A DNA stretch of 57,074 bases from Opitutaceae bacterium (GCA_018402455.1 JAGYIG010000021.1:1-57074); one strand, 5' to 3'. Shown: positions 1 to 10,085, counted from the stretch's first letter. Program-made: numbers and translations. The notes: generated by a model not told the origin, from the letters alone.

Positions 1-312
1 TCAACCCGCCATCAATCTCACGCCCTCCCGCAGGCGCGGGATCAAGGAATCGTTTGGACCAGGATAGGCTCGCACGCGGACCACGATTCCATCATCAAAT
101 GAAAACAGATCCGAAACAGACGCCGTAGCGATTTGAGTTTAAGGACCCCTGCCCCCCCGCAGACGTTTTCAGGGAATATCATCAGCCGAACGATCCATGG
201 ACAACCCGATGAATGGCTGGGTGCCTTGGTGCCTCGGTGAGAAAAAATCGGATCCCGTCGATGCGGGACGACGGCGCTCCGCGGCGGGCCTAACCTCAAT
301 CGGTCGACGGCA
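1..312. other. Left edge, no supported gene
   Basis: No convincing gene is visible in this stretch. A minus-strand reading frame ends with a stop codon at 1-3 and is open back to about position 138 without a usable start codon, so it could be the tail of a frameshifted gene or chance. The minus-strand frame at 42-326 has an arginine-rich, low-information translation and no family signature. Confidence 0.4.
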
Positions 313-531
313 ATGAAAAAAAACACCCCCCATGGGATGAATCGCTACGCATTCACCGGCTGCATTTCCCTCGTTCTCGGAATTGCTGCCGTGGTGTCAG
401 CTCCCGAGGACTCCACCGTGATCCAATTGGGAGTGAAGGCGGTCATTCCGGGCTTGGTCATATGGGGTTTCGTATGGATCATGAATCGCATCACTTCACC
501 GGCTGAACCCCCGACCAAGGATGCGGACTGA
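313..531 (+). CDS. Small two-helix membrane protein, hypothetical
   Basis: A 72-residue protein of unrecognised family. Residues about 10-30 and 38-56 are hydrophobic and look like two membrane helices; the tail after them is polar and acidic (ends PPTKDAD). The start follows a weak upstream context with no clear ribosome binding site. It faces the threonine ammonia-lyase gene tail to tail. The hydrophobic pattern and GC-rich codon use make it a plausible real gene, but no homology-like motif supports it. Confidence 0.5.
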   Translation: MKKNTPHGMNRYAFTGCISLVLGIAAVVSAPEDSTVIQLGVKAVIPGLVIWGFVWIMNRITSPAEPPTKDAD

Positions 532-584
532 CCCGCCGACTGAGCCAGCATCGGCCATGGTCGAGTGTGTCGCCACTCCGCCGC

Positions 585-605
585 GGTCGCACGCGAGGTG
601 CGACC
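585..605. terminator. Hairpin between convergent genes
   Basis: A perfect 8-bp stem (GGTCGCAC / GTGCGACC) with a 5-nt loop lies between the convergent small membrane gene and the threonine ammonia-lyase gene. There is no T-tract on either side, so it could be a factor-assisted terminator or a dispersed palindromic repeat. Confidence 0.4.
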
Positions 606-662
606 CTACCTCTACGATCCACGGGCTCCACACACACCTTTTTAGACTGGGAGGATCGTTCC

Positions 663-1874
663 TTAACCTTTCACCACGGGGAAGCCGGCTTTGGTCAGGG
701 CTCGGTAGAGGGCGCGGATATGCGCGTGGTCGCGGGTATCCACGGTGCAGACCGCGTGCGCGGCACTCACATCGGGTCCGCTGAACATGCGGTCGTGGGC
801 GATGTCCCGAATGCTGGCCCCTTGGTCGGCGATCGCCTGACTCAACTTGGCCAGGCCGCCCGGGCGATCACTGATCGTCACCCGAAAGCGGCAGAGGCGG
901 CCGTCCGCCACCAGCCCGCGTTGAATGACCCGACTTAACACGGCCGGATCGATGTTGCCGCCGCACACCGCCAGGACCACGCGCTTACCGGCCAATTCCG
1001 GTAGCTTGCCGGCCAGCATCGCGCCCAAGGGAGCCGCGGCGGCGCCTTCGACAACGGTTTTCTCGCGTTCGGCGTAGCGCAGGATGGCCAGCGCAATCCA
1101 TTCCTCGCTGACCTTCACGATCCGGTCAACATGGTCACGGGCCAGAGCGAAGGCATTGTCCCCCACCCGCAGCACCGCCAGGCCGTCGGCCAAGGTGGCC
1201 TTGCGTGGGATGGTGACGGGGCGGCCTTTTTTCAGGGCGGCGGAAAAGCTGGCGGTCGCACTCGATTCGACGCCGATGATTTTGACCTTGGGCTGCAGGG
1301 CTTTCACCGCAACGGCGAGTCCTGCAATCAAACCCGCGCCCCCCACCGGGGCCACGATCGCATCGACCTTGGGCACCTGCCGGAGGATTTCGAGGGCCAT
1401 CGTGCCCTGCCCGGCGATGATCGCCGGATCGTCAAACCCGTGGATGTAGGTGAGGTTTTTGGACTCGACCAGGGTGTCGGCGTGGGCCCGGGCGGCCGCG
1501 AAGTCCGCGCCTTGCACCACCACGTGAGCACCGAGACTTCGACACGTGGTGATTTTGATCAACGGGGCGTAATCGGGCATGACCACGGTCACCGGGATCT
1601 TGAGCAAGGAGCCGTGGTAGGCGAGGCCCAGGGCGTGGTTGCCCGCGGAGGCGGCGATGACGCCGCGCTGGCGCTCGGTGCGAGTGAGTTGTCGGAGGGC
1701 GTTGCGGGCCCCGCGTTCCTTGAAGGACCCCGTGCGCTGCATGTTATCGAGTTTGCAGAAAACCGTCGCGCCGGTGATTTCGGAGAGGGGAATCGACGCC
1801 GGACACGGCGTGACCAATACGCCATCGGCGATGCGGCGGGCGGCCGCTTGGATCGAGGTCAGAGTAACGGGCAT
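663..1874 (-). CDS. ilvA: Threonine ammonia-lyase (threonine dehydratase)
   Basis: Pyridoxal-phosphate enzyme that deaminates L-threonine to 2-oxobutanoate, the first step of isoleucine synthesis or of threonine catabolism. Of 403 residues, about 1-315 form the fold-type II PLP domain: the lysine motif GSFKERGARNAL (about 48-59), the SAGNHALGLAYHG segment, and the glycine-rich phosphate loop PVGGAGLIAG. Residues about 330-403 form a single ACT domain (FRVTISDRPGGLAKLSQAI) for amino-acid sensing. The length fits the one-ACT class typical of tdcB/ilvA-like enzymes rather than the roughly 510-residue two-ACT IlvA. It stands alone, so context does not separate a biosynthetic from a catabolic role. 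Confidence 0.93.
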   Translation of the reverse strand: MPVTLTSIQAAARRIADGVLVTPCPASIPLSEITGATVFCKLDNMQRTGSFKERGARNALRQLTRTERQRGVIAASAGNHALGLAYHGSLLKIPVTVVMPDYAPLIKITTCRSLGAHVVVQGADFAAARAHADTLVESKNLTYIHGFDDPAIIAGQGTMALEILRQVPKVDAIVAPVGGAGLIAGLAVAVKALQPKVKIIGVESSATASFSAALKKGRPVTIPRKATLADGLAVLRVGDNAFALARDHVDRIVKVSEEWIALAILRYAEREKTVVEGAAAAPLGAMLAGKLPELAGKRVVLAVCGGNIDPAVLSRVIQRGLVADGRLCRFRVTISDRPGGLAKLSQAIADQGASIRDIAHDRMFSGPDVSAAHAVCTVDTRDHAHIRALYRALTKAGFPVVKG

Positions 1875-1904
1875 GACTTGGTCTAGCGCCTTTGGCGGTG
1901 GACA

Positions 1905-1948
1905 CCAAAAAAAAGAGGCGGTCTCCCACCCAAAGGAAACCGCCTCTT
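1905..1948 (-). terminator. Rho-independent terminator of the EF-hand gene
   Basis: A perfect 10-bp stem (AAGAGGCGGT at 1913-1922, ACCGCCTCTT at 1939-1948) followed, on the minus strand, by an eight-T tract (A-run at 1907-1914). It lies downstream of the EF-hand gene and just upstream of the ilvA start, so it should insulate ilvA from read-through. Confidence 0.85.
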
Positions 1949-2061
1949 ATCTGAACTGAACCGCGCGGCCGTGTGGCCGTCGCTCCGGGGGGAGCGGTGG
2001 CCGTGGCCACGGCGGTTTAGCGGGTTGGATCCGGGGTATCCCGGATCGAAGTCAGACCGCT

Positions 2062-2598
2062 TCACCCGCCGGCGTTGGCGCCACGGCCTTTGCCTGGCTT
2101 GCCGCCTTGACCACCGGCTTGGCCGCGACCACCCGCGTTGAGGCGCTGGCCGACTTTGGCACGAGCCTGGGTCCATTCCTCGTCGCTGAGGTTGCCATCG
2201 CCATCAAGGTCGAAGCGCTGCATCGCCCGCGGATTGGACACGATATGTTCACGGATGGCGGCGCCCGCCGCTTCGCGTTCGACGGCACTGAGCTGGCCGT
2301 CGCCGTCGGTGTCAAACCGGGCCATCGCGCGGCCTCCACCCGGGCGGGCGCCCTGCTGGCCGGGACCCTGTCCCTGACCGGGGCCGGCGCCTCCGGGGCG
2401 CAGGGACTGCATGTGCTGCCGGGCGGCCTGCCGCTCGACTTGGTCGAGCTGACCGTCGCCGTTGGCATCAAATTGTTTCATCAACTCCTGCCGGTTGGGG
2501 CGGGCAGGCTGGTCAACATTCGCCGCGTGGAGAAACGGGCTGCCGGCCAAGGCGAGACCGAGAGAGACCAAGAGGGTTTTAGGGAGGGAGGTTTTCAT
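2062..2598 (-). CDS. Secreted EF-hand calcium-binding protein
   Basis: A 178-residue exported protein. Residues 1-26 are a signal peptide (KTSLPKTLLVSLGLALAGS, cleavage near LHA-AN). Three EF-hand loops follow: DANGDGQLDQVE (about 44-55), DTDGDGQLSAVE (about 93-104) and DLDGDGNLSDEE (about 128-139), each with acidic residues at the calcium positions. The linker and tail are rich in Gly, Pro, Gln and Arg (GPGQGQGPGQQGARPGGG; GRGQAGGQGG). Such proteins are common in Verrucomicrobiota and Planctomycetota, but the partner or purpose is unknown. A strong terminator follows the gene. Confidence 0.8.
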   Translation of the reverse strand: MKTSLPKTLLVSLGLALAGSPFLHAANVDQPARPNRQELMKQFDANGDGQLDQVERQAARQHMQSLRPGGAGPGQGQGPGQQGARPGGGRAMARFDTDGDGQLSAVEREAAGAAIREHIVSNPRAMQRFDLDGDGNLSDEEWTQARAKVGQRLNAGGRGQAGGQGGKPGKGRGANAGG

Positions 2599-2691
2599 TT
2601 TTTTCGAGGGTTGAGATTCGTTGTTTACTTAGACAAAGACGGGGGATGTCCGCTGTGGTTACAGTCGGATTCAAACTCATCCGCCCCCCGT

Positions 2692-3048
2692 ATGTTCCAA
2701 GTCACTTTCGCCTCTCAGGCCATGGCCGAGCTCAACAAGCTCGACAAGTTGACCCAACTCACCGCTCTCGATCCGGTGAGCAACTTGCGGCAGGCTGACC
2801 TCGAACACCCGCGGGAGCCCTTGGGTAAATTTGCCCGGGCGGGCCAGCCGATGTTCCGTTTGCGCAGTGGTGATCTGCGCTTCTATTTCGAAACGCGCGG
2901 CGGGGACGCCCTGCATGTGCTGTATATCCTGCACGAGCACTCGTTGGAGGATTTTCTGCTGCGCAACAAGCTACCGGTGTCGGAACAGCAACTCGTCGAA
3001 CAGCATTCCAAATTCTGGAAATACCTCGAGGGCCTGACCAAGCGTTGA
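2692..3048 (+). CDS. RelE/ParE-fold-like small protein
   Basis: A 118-residue protein starting at the first ATG that gives a globular sequence (MFQVTFASQAMAELNKLDKL); the open frame upstream overlaps the EF-hand gene antisense and looks non-coding. The order of elements, strand-helix-helix-strands with PMFRLRSGDLRFYFETRG and LHVLYILHEH, resembles the RelE/ParE mRNA-interferase fold. There is no adjacent antitoxin gene, and the extended C-terminal helix (SEQQLVEQHSKFWKYLEGL) is unlike short RelE toxins. It sits 36 bp upstream of pssA on the same strand. It may be a domesticated relative rather than a toxin. Confidence 0.65.
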   Translation: MFQVTFASQAMAELNKLDKLTQLTALDPVSNLRQADLEHPREPLGKFARAGQPMFRLRSGDLRFYFETRGGDALHVLYILHEHSLEDFLLRNKLPVSEQQLVEQHSKFWKYLEGLTKR

Positions 3049-3084
3049 GCTCACGCTCGTTGGTGGCCCCCTCCCCTCCCGTCC

Positions 3085-3984
3085 ATGAAACCGCGCCCGT
3101 CGGACTCCGCCTCGCCTGACCCGGACAGCCGCGATCCGTTCTCGCAGGAGAACGCGAGCCGCATCTACCTGCTGCCGAACCTCATGACCGCCGGGAACCT
3201 CTTTTGCGGGTTCGTGGCGATCATCAAGTGCATCCAAGCCCACTACTTCATGATCGGGGCCGACATGATCACCCCGCAAGCCAGTGAGCTGTTCAAGCAG
3301 GCGGTGTGGCTGATTTTTGGGGCCATGGCCTTTGACTCGCTTGACGGTCGCCTGGCGCGCATGGGCGGGCGCGAGTCGTTGTTCGGTGGGGAGTTCGATT
3401 CGCTGACGGACATGGTTTCATTCGGCCTGGCCCCGGCCCTGATGATGTTTTTTCTCATCCTGTCTCCCACTCAAGGATACCCCATTTTCCAAAAGATCGG
3501 GTGGTTCTTCGGGTTTGTTTACCTGCTGTGCGCGGGGATCCGTCTCGCCCGGTTCAACGTCATCACCCACCCGTTGATCAACAAGGAGGACAAGCCCGCC
3601 ACCAAGGATTTTGTGGGTCTGCCGGTTCCGGCGGCGGCGGGGACGGTCGCGGCCTTGGTGCTGTTTCTCCTCAATCTGGCCGAAAACGACCGTGAACTGC
3701 AGCGTTGGGCGCTGGCGCTGCCCCCCCTGCTTCTGCTCATCGCGGTCATCATGGTCAGCAAGATCCCCTACCCCTCGGGCAAGCAGATCGATCTCCAGAC
3801 CAAGACGCCCCTGACCTCTTTCGTGATCTTCCTGGTCGCCGCCGGCGCCGTCGTGGCTTTCAAGGAAATCGGGATGTTGGTCCTGATGCTCGGCTACATT
3901 TTTTACGGCATCTTCCGCTCCTTTCGCAAGGCGGCGCCCGGCCCCGGGAAAGGTGTGAGCAACTTGGGTGGCCCGGCCCAATAA
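3085..3984 (+). CDS. pssA: CDP-diacylglycerol--serine O-phosphatidyltransferase
   Basis: Inner-membrane enzyme that joins CDP-diacylglycerol and serine to make phosphatidylserine, the precursor of phosphatidylethanolamine. The 299-residue protein carries the CDP-alcohol phosphatidyltransferase signature D-x2-DG-x2-AR-x8-G-x3-D-x3-D, with DSLDGRLAR and GGEFDSLTD at about residues 82-107. It has several hydrophobic segments, including LLPNLMTAGNLFCGFVAI near the N-terminus and a C-terminal pair. It lies close behind the RelE-like gene and may share its transcript. Confidence 0.9.
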   Translation: MKPRPSDSASPDPDSRDPFSQENASRIYLLPNLMTAGNLFCGFVAIIKCIQAHYFMIGADMITPQASELFKQAVWLIFGAMAFDSLDGRLARMGGRESLFGGEFDSLTDMVSFGLAPALMMFFLILSPTQGYPIFQKIGWFFGFVYLLCAGIRLARFNVITHPLINKEDKPATKDFVGLPVPAAAGTVAALVLFLLNLAENDRELQRWALALPPLLLLIAVIMVSKIPYPSGKQIDLQTKTPLTSFVIFLVAAGAVVAFKEIGMLVLMLGYIFYGIFRSFRKAAPGPGKGVSNLGGPAQ

Positions 3985-4088
3985 GTTTTCGGCCGTGAAT
4001 AAGCCACGAGTTGTTCGCAGTTTTGCCGAAGTTAGTCGCAGTCACCGGTCAGCCGAGCCTCAGGGGTAAACGAGCCCGAAATCGTGGT

Positions 4089-4116
4089 TTGTTACTGTTT
4101 TTCTCGCGCATAATAA
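4089..4116 (+). promoter_or_regulatory. Putative sigma-70 promoter of dnaN
   Basis: TTGTTA and TAATAA are spaced by 16 bp inside a markedly AT-rich patch of the pssA-dnaN intergenic region. The distance to the dnaN start is about 90 bp. No transcript data support it. Confidence 0.4.
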
Positions 4117-4203
4117 GACTGCTCTAATTACTTATTGAATCAGGTATCTTTTAGGCTTTGTTAACTTCCGCGTGCCGCCCTCCGCGTCCGCCCGCCCCAC
4201 GTC

Positions 4204-5328
4204 ATGAAACTCAAGATCAATCGCGACCACTTCAGCAACGGACTCGCCCAAGTTCTCAACGTCGTTGGCTCCAAAGCCACCATGCCCATCCTCAGCAATG
4301 TGCTGATCGAGGCGGAACGCGATCATGTGACGCTCACCACCACGAATCTGGATTTGGGCATTCGCTGCAAAATAAAGGCCGAGGTGAAGGAAGGTGGGGC
4401 CGTGACCCTCCCCGTGAAGCGTTTGGCCACCATCATCCGCGAATTGCCCAATGTGGACGTGGATTTCAGTGCGACCCCCAACCATCAGGTCAAACTGACT
4501 TCGGGTGGCTCCAATTTCCGCATCATGGGCATCGGCAAGGATGAGTTCCCGCCTTTGCCGGAGTTTGGCGACGATCGAGCGTTCACCCTCGAGCAGTCCG
4601 AGCTCACCGCGATGCTCAAGAGCGTTGCCTACGCCCAGTCGAGCGACGAGACCCGTTACATCCTCAATGGGGTCTATTTCAACTTCAAGGACGGCAAGCT
4701 TTCCCTCGTGGCCACCGATGGCCGCCGGCTGGCCCTCACCTCGAAAGAGTTGGAGGTTCCGGAAGATGCGGCCGGCTCGATCATCCTGCCGGCCAAGACG
4801 GTCAATGAGCTCCAACGCATGCTCGACAAAGGGGAGAAGCTCAAGGTGTCGTTCAACGAGCGCCGGGCCGCCTTCGAGATCGCGACCGACAAGGATTCCA
4901 GCGGTTTGATCGATTCGATCTACCTCTACTCCAAGGTGGTCGAGGGCAATTACCCCAACTATCAACAAGTTATCCCCAAGGAGACCCACCAACGCATCAA
5001 GCTCGAACGCGAGCTGCTGCAACAGTGCATCCATCGGGCCGCATTGGTCTGCAGCGAGAAGTCGAATTCGGTTAAACTGAAGCTCTCTTCCAACCTGTTG
5101 GAAATCACGGCCCAGAGCCCCGATTTCGGTGAGGCGCACGAGTCCATGGCGATCAGCTACAGTGGACCTGATTTACAAGTCGCTTTCAACCCGCAGTTTA
5201 TGCTCGATCCGCTCAAGGCTCTGTCCAAGGACGAGGTGTTCTTTGAGGTCAAGGACGAGGTGAGTCCGGGCGTCTTCAAGACCTTGGAAAGCTTCACCTG
5301 TGTGATCATGCCCGTGCGGCTCAGCTAA
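4204..5328 (+). CDS. dnaN: DNA polymerase III beta sliding clamp
   Basis: Ring-shaped processivity clamp that tethers DNA polymerase III to DNA. The 374-residue length is typical. Domain 1 begins [20 protein letters not shown] and the protein ends with the characteristic CVIMPVRLS tail that forms part of the hydrophobic cleft bound by clamp-binding motifs. The middle contains [10 protein letters not shown] and [10 protein letters not shown], hallmarks of domain 2. dnaA, recF and gyrB are not next to it, so this is not the canonical origin cluster. Confidence 0.97.
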   Translation: MKLKINRDHFSNGLAQVLNVVGSKATMPILSNVLIEAERDHVTLTTTNLDLGIRCKIKAEVKEGGAVTLPVKRLATIIRELPNVDVDFSATPNHQVKLTSGGSNFRIMGIGKDEFPPLPEFGDDRAFTLEQSELTAMLKSVAYAQSSDETRYILNGVYFNFKDGKLSLVATDGRRLALTSKELEVPEDAAGSIILPAKTVNELQRMLDKGEKLKVSFNERRAAFEIATDKDSSGLIDSIYLYSKVVEGNYPNYQQVIPKETHQRIKLERELLQQCIHRAALVCSEKSNSVKLKLSSNLLEITAQSPDFGEAHESMAISYSGPDLQVAFNPQFMLDPLKALSKDEVFFEVKDEVSPGVFKTLESFTCVIMPVRLS

Positions 5329-5421
5329 GGCCGACCGCCGCCGACCAGCCCTGATTTCCGCCCCGACTTTTGCGTCGCCGATCCGGGTGCCGGGGGCACA
5401 GATTGGTGGAGTTATTCACTT

Positions 5422-6300
5422 ATGGATCCGACCTATCCTCTCGTCATCAGCATGCTCGTTTCCCTGGTCCTTTATCAGGTCAACCAGCGTCGGGCGTCGC
5501 CGGTGTTGGCGATCTTCAACCGGTGGCTGCGGTGGCTGATTTTTGGCTTCGGCTTGGCCAAGATCGCGATCGATCTGGGCTGGAGCGATCGGCCCTACTG
5601 GGTGTTGTCGTTGGTCTTTTTGCTGGGTTATGCGCTGATTGAAACCGTCTACCGTTGGTTCGAGATCCAGGCGCTCAGTTTGAGTCCGATCCCCCTCTTT
5701 CCGCGGTTCGCGGTCAATTCCAGTGGAGATGAGTGGCCCACGCAGCCGCGACTGCTGCAGGAGCGGGATTGGCTGCGCCAGGAAGGGTTTCGTTCCGTGC
5801 AGTCCCTGCGGGCCGAGATTGCGCCGAGCATTTACCTGCGCATGTCGGTCTACCAGGACTCCTCGGACAAGTTGCGGATTCAGGTGCTCTTCCTGCCCCA
5901 GCCTTCCGGCAACATCGTAATGTGTGCGAGTCTGGCCTCCCAGACGACGGATGGCACCCGTTTTGTCACCGACAACCTTTACCTGCCGTTTGCCGGCTTC
6001 TACCCGGAGAACTGGCTGGTGGACCGCAGCCCCTGGCGCCGCCGCTTGCAAACGCTGCTCAAGCGCCACCGCGCTCGGTTGGAGGCCGAACCCGAGTCCC
6101 TCCAACCTTGGGAAACCGACCCCTTGGCCGACCTGAATGCCCAGCAACACGCGCTTGAACAAGTGAACACCGAACTCGGGTTCCTGTTCCCCCACCATGA
6201 GCGCCCCGAACACGGCAAGATGACGAGCGAAGCCCGCTACCGCGTTTGGAAAGAGGCTTGGCTGCTCAATTACTTTGGTCGGAGCGCCAAGTATTTTTAG
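5422..6300 (+). CDS. Membrane-anchored protein, hypothetical
   Basis: A 292-residue protein of unrecognised family. The N-terminal 80 residues contain hydrophobic segments (ISMLVSLVLYQV, WLIFGFGLAKIAIDLG, VLSLVFLLGYALIETV) that suggest three membrane helices. The rest is a soluble domain with alternating strands (SIYLRMSVYQ, LRIQVLFLPQPSGNIVMCAS) and a Trp/Arg-rich tail (WLLNYFGRSAKYF). It follows dnaN on the same strand with a 93-bp gap. No catalytic motif is visible. Confidence 0.7.
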   Translation: MDPTYPLVISMLVSLVLYQVNQRRASPVLAIFNRWLRWLIFGFGLAKIAIDLGWSDRPYWVLSLVFLLGYALIETVYRWFEIQALSLSPIPLFPRFAVNSSGDEWPTQPRLLQERDWLRQEGFRSVQSLRAEIAPSIYLRMSVYQDSSDKLRIQVLFLPQPSGNIVMCASLASQTTDGTRFVTDNLYLPFAGFYPENWLVDRSPWRRRLQTLLKRHRARLEAEPESLQPWETDPLADLNAQQHALEQVNTELGFLFPHHERPEHGKMTSEARYRVWKEAWLLNYFGRSAKYF

Positions 6301-6399
6301 GCGACAAAGCAACAATCGTAACGCAAACAGGTTTCACCGATATTGCGTTGGCCTGCGGGCTGCTCTGATTTCTATCCGCTTGAACCCCGCACCCACATC

Positions 6400-9300
6400 A
6401 TGGTGAACCCGCCAAACTCCCGGGATGAGACCGCTCCGAGAACCTCGGGCGGGGACAGTGACGTTAAGGGGAGGTTCTCCTGGCTGACCGTGGCGGTGGG
6501 CGTGGTGGCGTTTGGCCTGACGCTGGTGTCGTTTGACTCGACTAAACGGGCGGCGCGGGAAGCGGATCTGAACCATTTCAGAAACCTCACCCACCAGCTG
6601 AGCTCCGGATTTGACGAGCGGTTGCGCAGCACGGCGAGTGCCCTGCGCACGGGAGCCGTGATGGTGACCCAAGCCGATGGGATTGATCGGCAGACGTGGG
6701 TTGAGTTTCTGGCTGCGACCGGACTCGACTCGGAAAACGGCATGGTGGGGCTCGGCTACGTGGAGCGCGTCCCGCGGCGCGAGGTTGAGGCTTTTGAAAG
6801 GCGGATCCGGGCAACCGGGTTGCCCGACTACACGGCCGAACGAGCCGGCGACCATGACCCCCTGTTTTTGGTGGCCTACATTGAACCTGTCGCGGACAAC
6901 GCCGATGCGCTGGGAATCGATATTGCCAATGGTATCACCCGCCGCACGGCGGCCGAGACCGCCATGCGCGAGAATCGGGTCACCATGTCGCGTCGCATCC
7001 GCATCATCGTAGGCGAACGGGAAACACCGGGGTTCCTGTTGTTCTCTCCCGTGTTCCCCCGGGGGGCCGCCATCGAAACGCCGGCGCAACGCGAAGCCAA
7101 CCTGATGGGTTGGGTCTACGCCGCCGTGCGGGTGGATGCCCTTGTGGCGCCTCTGGAGGAACAGTATCTGCGCGAGATCAGTTTCACCGTGCATGAAGGC
7201 GGGGCGTCCGAGACCGGGCGCATCCTTTGGGACAGTCTGGATCGGGACCTGCAAAACCAGCTGCAGGGCGAGGAGGAAGTGGAGGTCTTTGGCCAGACCT
7301 GGACCGTGCGGACTTATCCCCGACCGGCCCTGCTGCGCGCCCCGGCCCACCAGTATGCCTGGACGGTTTTGTGGCTCGGTTCGCTCGGCTCCCTCGGCGC
7401 TATCATGTTGACCCTGCGACTGACGGACAGCCGACTGCGGGCGTGGCGCGCGGTGGGAAAGCGCCGCCGCGGACGTGGCCGTGCAGGAGGCCCGACTGCG
7501 CTCGGTTTTGAGGCGTCCCCGGTGGGCCTGCGACTGCGGGAATATGATCAGGATCAGGAACTGTTGGTGAACCCCGCCTACTCCCGCCTCACCGGAATTC
7601 CCGCCGGAACAGGCTCACGATCCCAACAGCTTTCTCCGCCGGCTCCATGCCGAGGATGCGCCCAAATGGAAAGCGATGGTAACGCATCGATGCCGGGGAG
7701 TCCCACCGGGAGCACCGAGCTGCGGTTCATCCGAGGACGGCCACACGGTTTGGGTCAGTATCTGTTACGGCGATTCGACGATGTGGAATCGAACTTTCCG
7801 CCGGGTGGTGGTGGCGATGATCGACATCACGGCACTCAAGCAACAGGCGGAGGACCTCATTCCAGTCAAAGGAGGCCGCCGAACAAGCCAGTTTGGCCAG
7901 AGCCAGTTCCTCGCCATGATGAGCCACGAAATCCCGCCGCTATGAACGGCGTGATCGGCATGGCTTCGTTGCTCGAGACCAGTTGACGGAGGAGCAAAGG
8001 ACTGCGCGGAAACCATCGCCAAAAGCGGCACCGATCTGGTCGACATCATCAACGACGTCCTGGACTTCAGCAAGGTGGAGGCGGGGCAACTCGACTTGGA
8101 GCATGAGCCCTTCCTGCTGACTGAGTGCATCAGAAAGTGCCATCGACCTGAACACCATGCGCGCGGCCGAAAAGCGCCTCGAACTCCTGCTCGATGCCGC
8201 CGCCGATCTTCCGGCTCAGGTGGTGGGGGATTCGACCCGACTGCGTCAGGTGCTTAGCACGATCAACCTGCTCTCAACGGGGTGAAATTCACCGAGGTCG
8301 GAGAGGTCCAATTGCAAGGTCTCGCGAGCAGACACGGATCCGGCCGCCGCGGTCCTTAAATTTGAAGTCATCGACAGTGGCATCGGCATTGCCCCGGAAA
8401 ACATCGACCGCCTGTTGAGTCGTTTACGCAGGCCGACGCCTCCATCACCCGCCGCTACGGGGGCTTTCCGGACTGGGGCTGGCCATCCAGCAAGCGTTTG
8501 GTCGAATTGATGGGAGGAGATGACCTGCACCAGTGAATTGGGGCGAGGCACGACGTTTGGTTTCACGTTGAGGATGCCGCTGGTCGGTGGGGCTGTGGTC
8601 CGGTTCCCGAAGCCCCGCTGCGGGGTCAGGTGTTGGTCATCGTGGGCAATCTCAGCCGGGGGCGGATCCTCGCCCGTCACTGCGAGTCGTTCGGATTACA
8701 GGTCCGGGTGGCGCACGACCGCGATGAGGCGGGAAAATCGCCGACCAGATGCGGCGGGTGGATGGTGTTGATCGATCAGGAACAAGTTGGCGTTCCCGGG
8801 CCGGATCAATTCGAACCGCTGCGGCCAAGGAGCCGCTGGCGGCGACGCGTTACGTGGTGCTGACGCTGGCCAACCGGGCGCCGCGCAAGGGTCCGATCCC
8901 CGCATCGCCGCGACGCTCAGGCGACCGGTCAAGGTCGCGGCCCCTCAGGACCCGGATTTTCAACGCGTTGGAATCCGGCACCAGCAACCCCAACGAACCC
9001 CTGCCCGTGCCGCTTTCCAGCGACCACACCCGTCCGCTCAAGGTGCTCGTGGCGGAGGATAACCGGGTGAATCAACGGATTTTCAAGCAGATGTTGATCG
9101 GCTTGGATCCCAGCCCTTCCGTATCGTGTCCGACGGATCCCAAGTGTGCCCGCTGCGAGGATGGCGGATTTGATCCTGATGGACGTGCAAATGCCCGTGA
9201 TGGATGGGTTGGAGACGGCCAAGGCCGTGCGAGCGGCATTGCGGGTCAGGACGCGCCTTGGATCGTGGCGGTCACCGCCAATTGCGATGGAGGAGATCGC

Positions 9301-9425
9301 CCAGCGCTGCTTGGCGGCGGGCATGAACGATTACATCTCAAACCCTCAAAGTGGAACACGTCAAAGCGGCCTTGGCCCGCGGACGCCTGGCATTGAGCGG
9401 CATCCCGGTTAAACCGGGCGGATAA
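6400..9425 (+). pseudogene. CHASE-domain hybrid sensor histidine kinase, frameshifted
   Basis: A membrane sensor kinase of about 1000 residues if read through frameshifts. The first 350 residues are intact: an N-terminal membrane helix (WLTVAVGVVAFGLTLVSF), a CHASE sensor domain (MVGLGYVERVP, FLVAYIEPV) and a second helix (AWTVLWLGSLGSLGAIMLTL). From about 7455 the frame changes at least ten times: PAS-like segment, dimerisation helix (SQFLAMMSHEI, MNGVIGM), ATPase pieces ([23 protein letters not shown]) and a C-terminal receiver (PLKVLVAEDNRVNQRIF; DLILMDVQMPVMDGLETA; AAGMNDYIS). The last frame ends at 9425. I start it at ATG 6400, not the upstream TTG at 6343. The residues remain well conserved in whichever frame is read, so a local sequence-quality problem is the favoured explanation. 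Confidence 0.8.
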
Positions 9426-9441
9426 GCCGGTGGCGACCCCG

Positions 9442-9457
9442 TCCCCAAAATTGGGGA
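9442..9457 (+). terminator. 16-bp palindrome after the kinase gene
   Basis: The sequence TCCCCAAAATTGGGGA is a perfect palindrome 16 bp downstream of the kinase stop. It lacks a T-tract, so it is either a weak terminator or a protein-binding site. Confidence 0.3.
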
Positions 9458-9557
9458 TCATTGAATCCAACCGCTGCGATCAAGCGAATGCTTGGTTAAC
9501 CGGTCCCTTGCGGCGCGCTGCCGCCAAGTCGGATCAAACCAATCGACTTAATCCTCC

Positions 9558-10049
9558 ATGAATTCTCCACCCCCTCCTCACCACCGGCCTTCTGCTGGGC
9601 TCCTCACGATCGCGCAAGCCTTGCTTCTGACACCAAACCCACCAAGGACATCGTCGACACGGCCGTGGCCGCGGGTGGATTTCAACACCCTGGCGGCGGC
9701 GCTGGGCGCAGCGGATCTGGTGGCGCACTGAGCGAGCGAAGGGCCCTTCACCGTGTTCGCGCCGACGGATGCCGCTTTCGCCAAGCTTTGCAGCACCGTG
9801 AGATGCTCTTGAAGCCGGAAAACAAAGACAAGCTGGTCGACATCCTGACCTACCATGGTCCCGGCCGCTGTCCCGGCCGCAGTCGCCCTCCACCCTCGAC
9901 GATGCCAAGGCGCTCAACGGCAAGACCCTCGCCCTCACCCGGCGCGATGGAGCCTTGTTCCTCAACGACTCAAGGTCATCCAAACCGACATCGAGACCAG
10001 CAACGGCATCATCCACGTGATCGATGCGGTGCTGATTCCCTCTTCCTGA
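9558..10049 (+). pseudogene. Fasciclin (FAS1) domain protein, frameshifted
   Basis: A secreted adhesion-type FAS1 domain is recognisable only when several frames are joined: DIVDTAVAAG/FNTLAAALGAADLV, then GPFTVFAPTDAAFAKL, LLKPENKDKLVDILTYH, KALNGKTLALTRRDGALFLN and VIQTDIETSNGIIHVIDAVL before a stop at 10047-10049. The N-terminus starts at ATG 9558 and probably encodes a signal peptide, also disrupted. The whole would be about 165-170 residues. Fasciclin genes sit beside ECF sigma and anti-sigma genes in many bacteria, as here. Its breaks are single-base-type indels like those in the adjacent kinase, so it may be intact in the organism. Confidence 0.75.
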
Positions 10050-10085
10050 CCCAAATTTTTGCCTAGGTTACGTTGGATGAATCCC

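Noticed and set aside
42..326. Minus-strand frame of 94 codons at the left edge
   Set aside because: Arginine-rich translation without domain or start context; probably chance.
2692..3048. Active type II toxin-antitoxin pair
   Set aside because: No antitoxin gene adjoins, and the gene is longer than typical RelE toxins and neighbours a housekeeping gene.
3985..4203. Possible replication origin near dnaN
   Set aside because: The region is AT-rich but has no cluster of DnaA boxes and no dnaA, recF or gyrB neighbours.
4132..5139. Long antisense frame opposite dnaN
   Set aside because: It mirrors the codon bias of the clamp gene and its translation has no recognisable fold.
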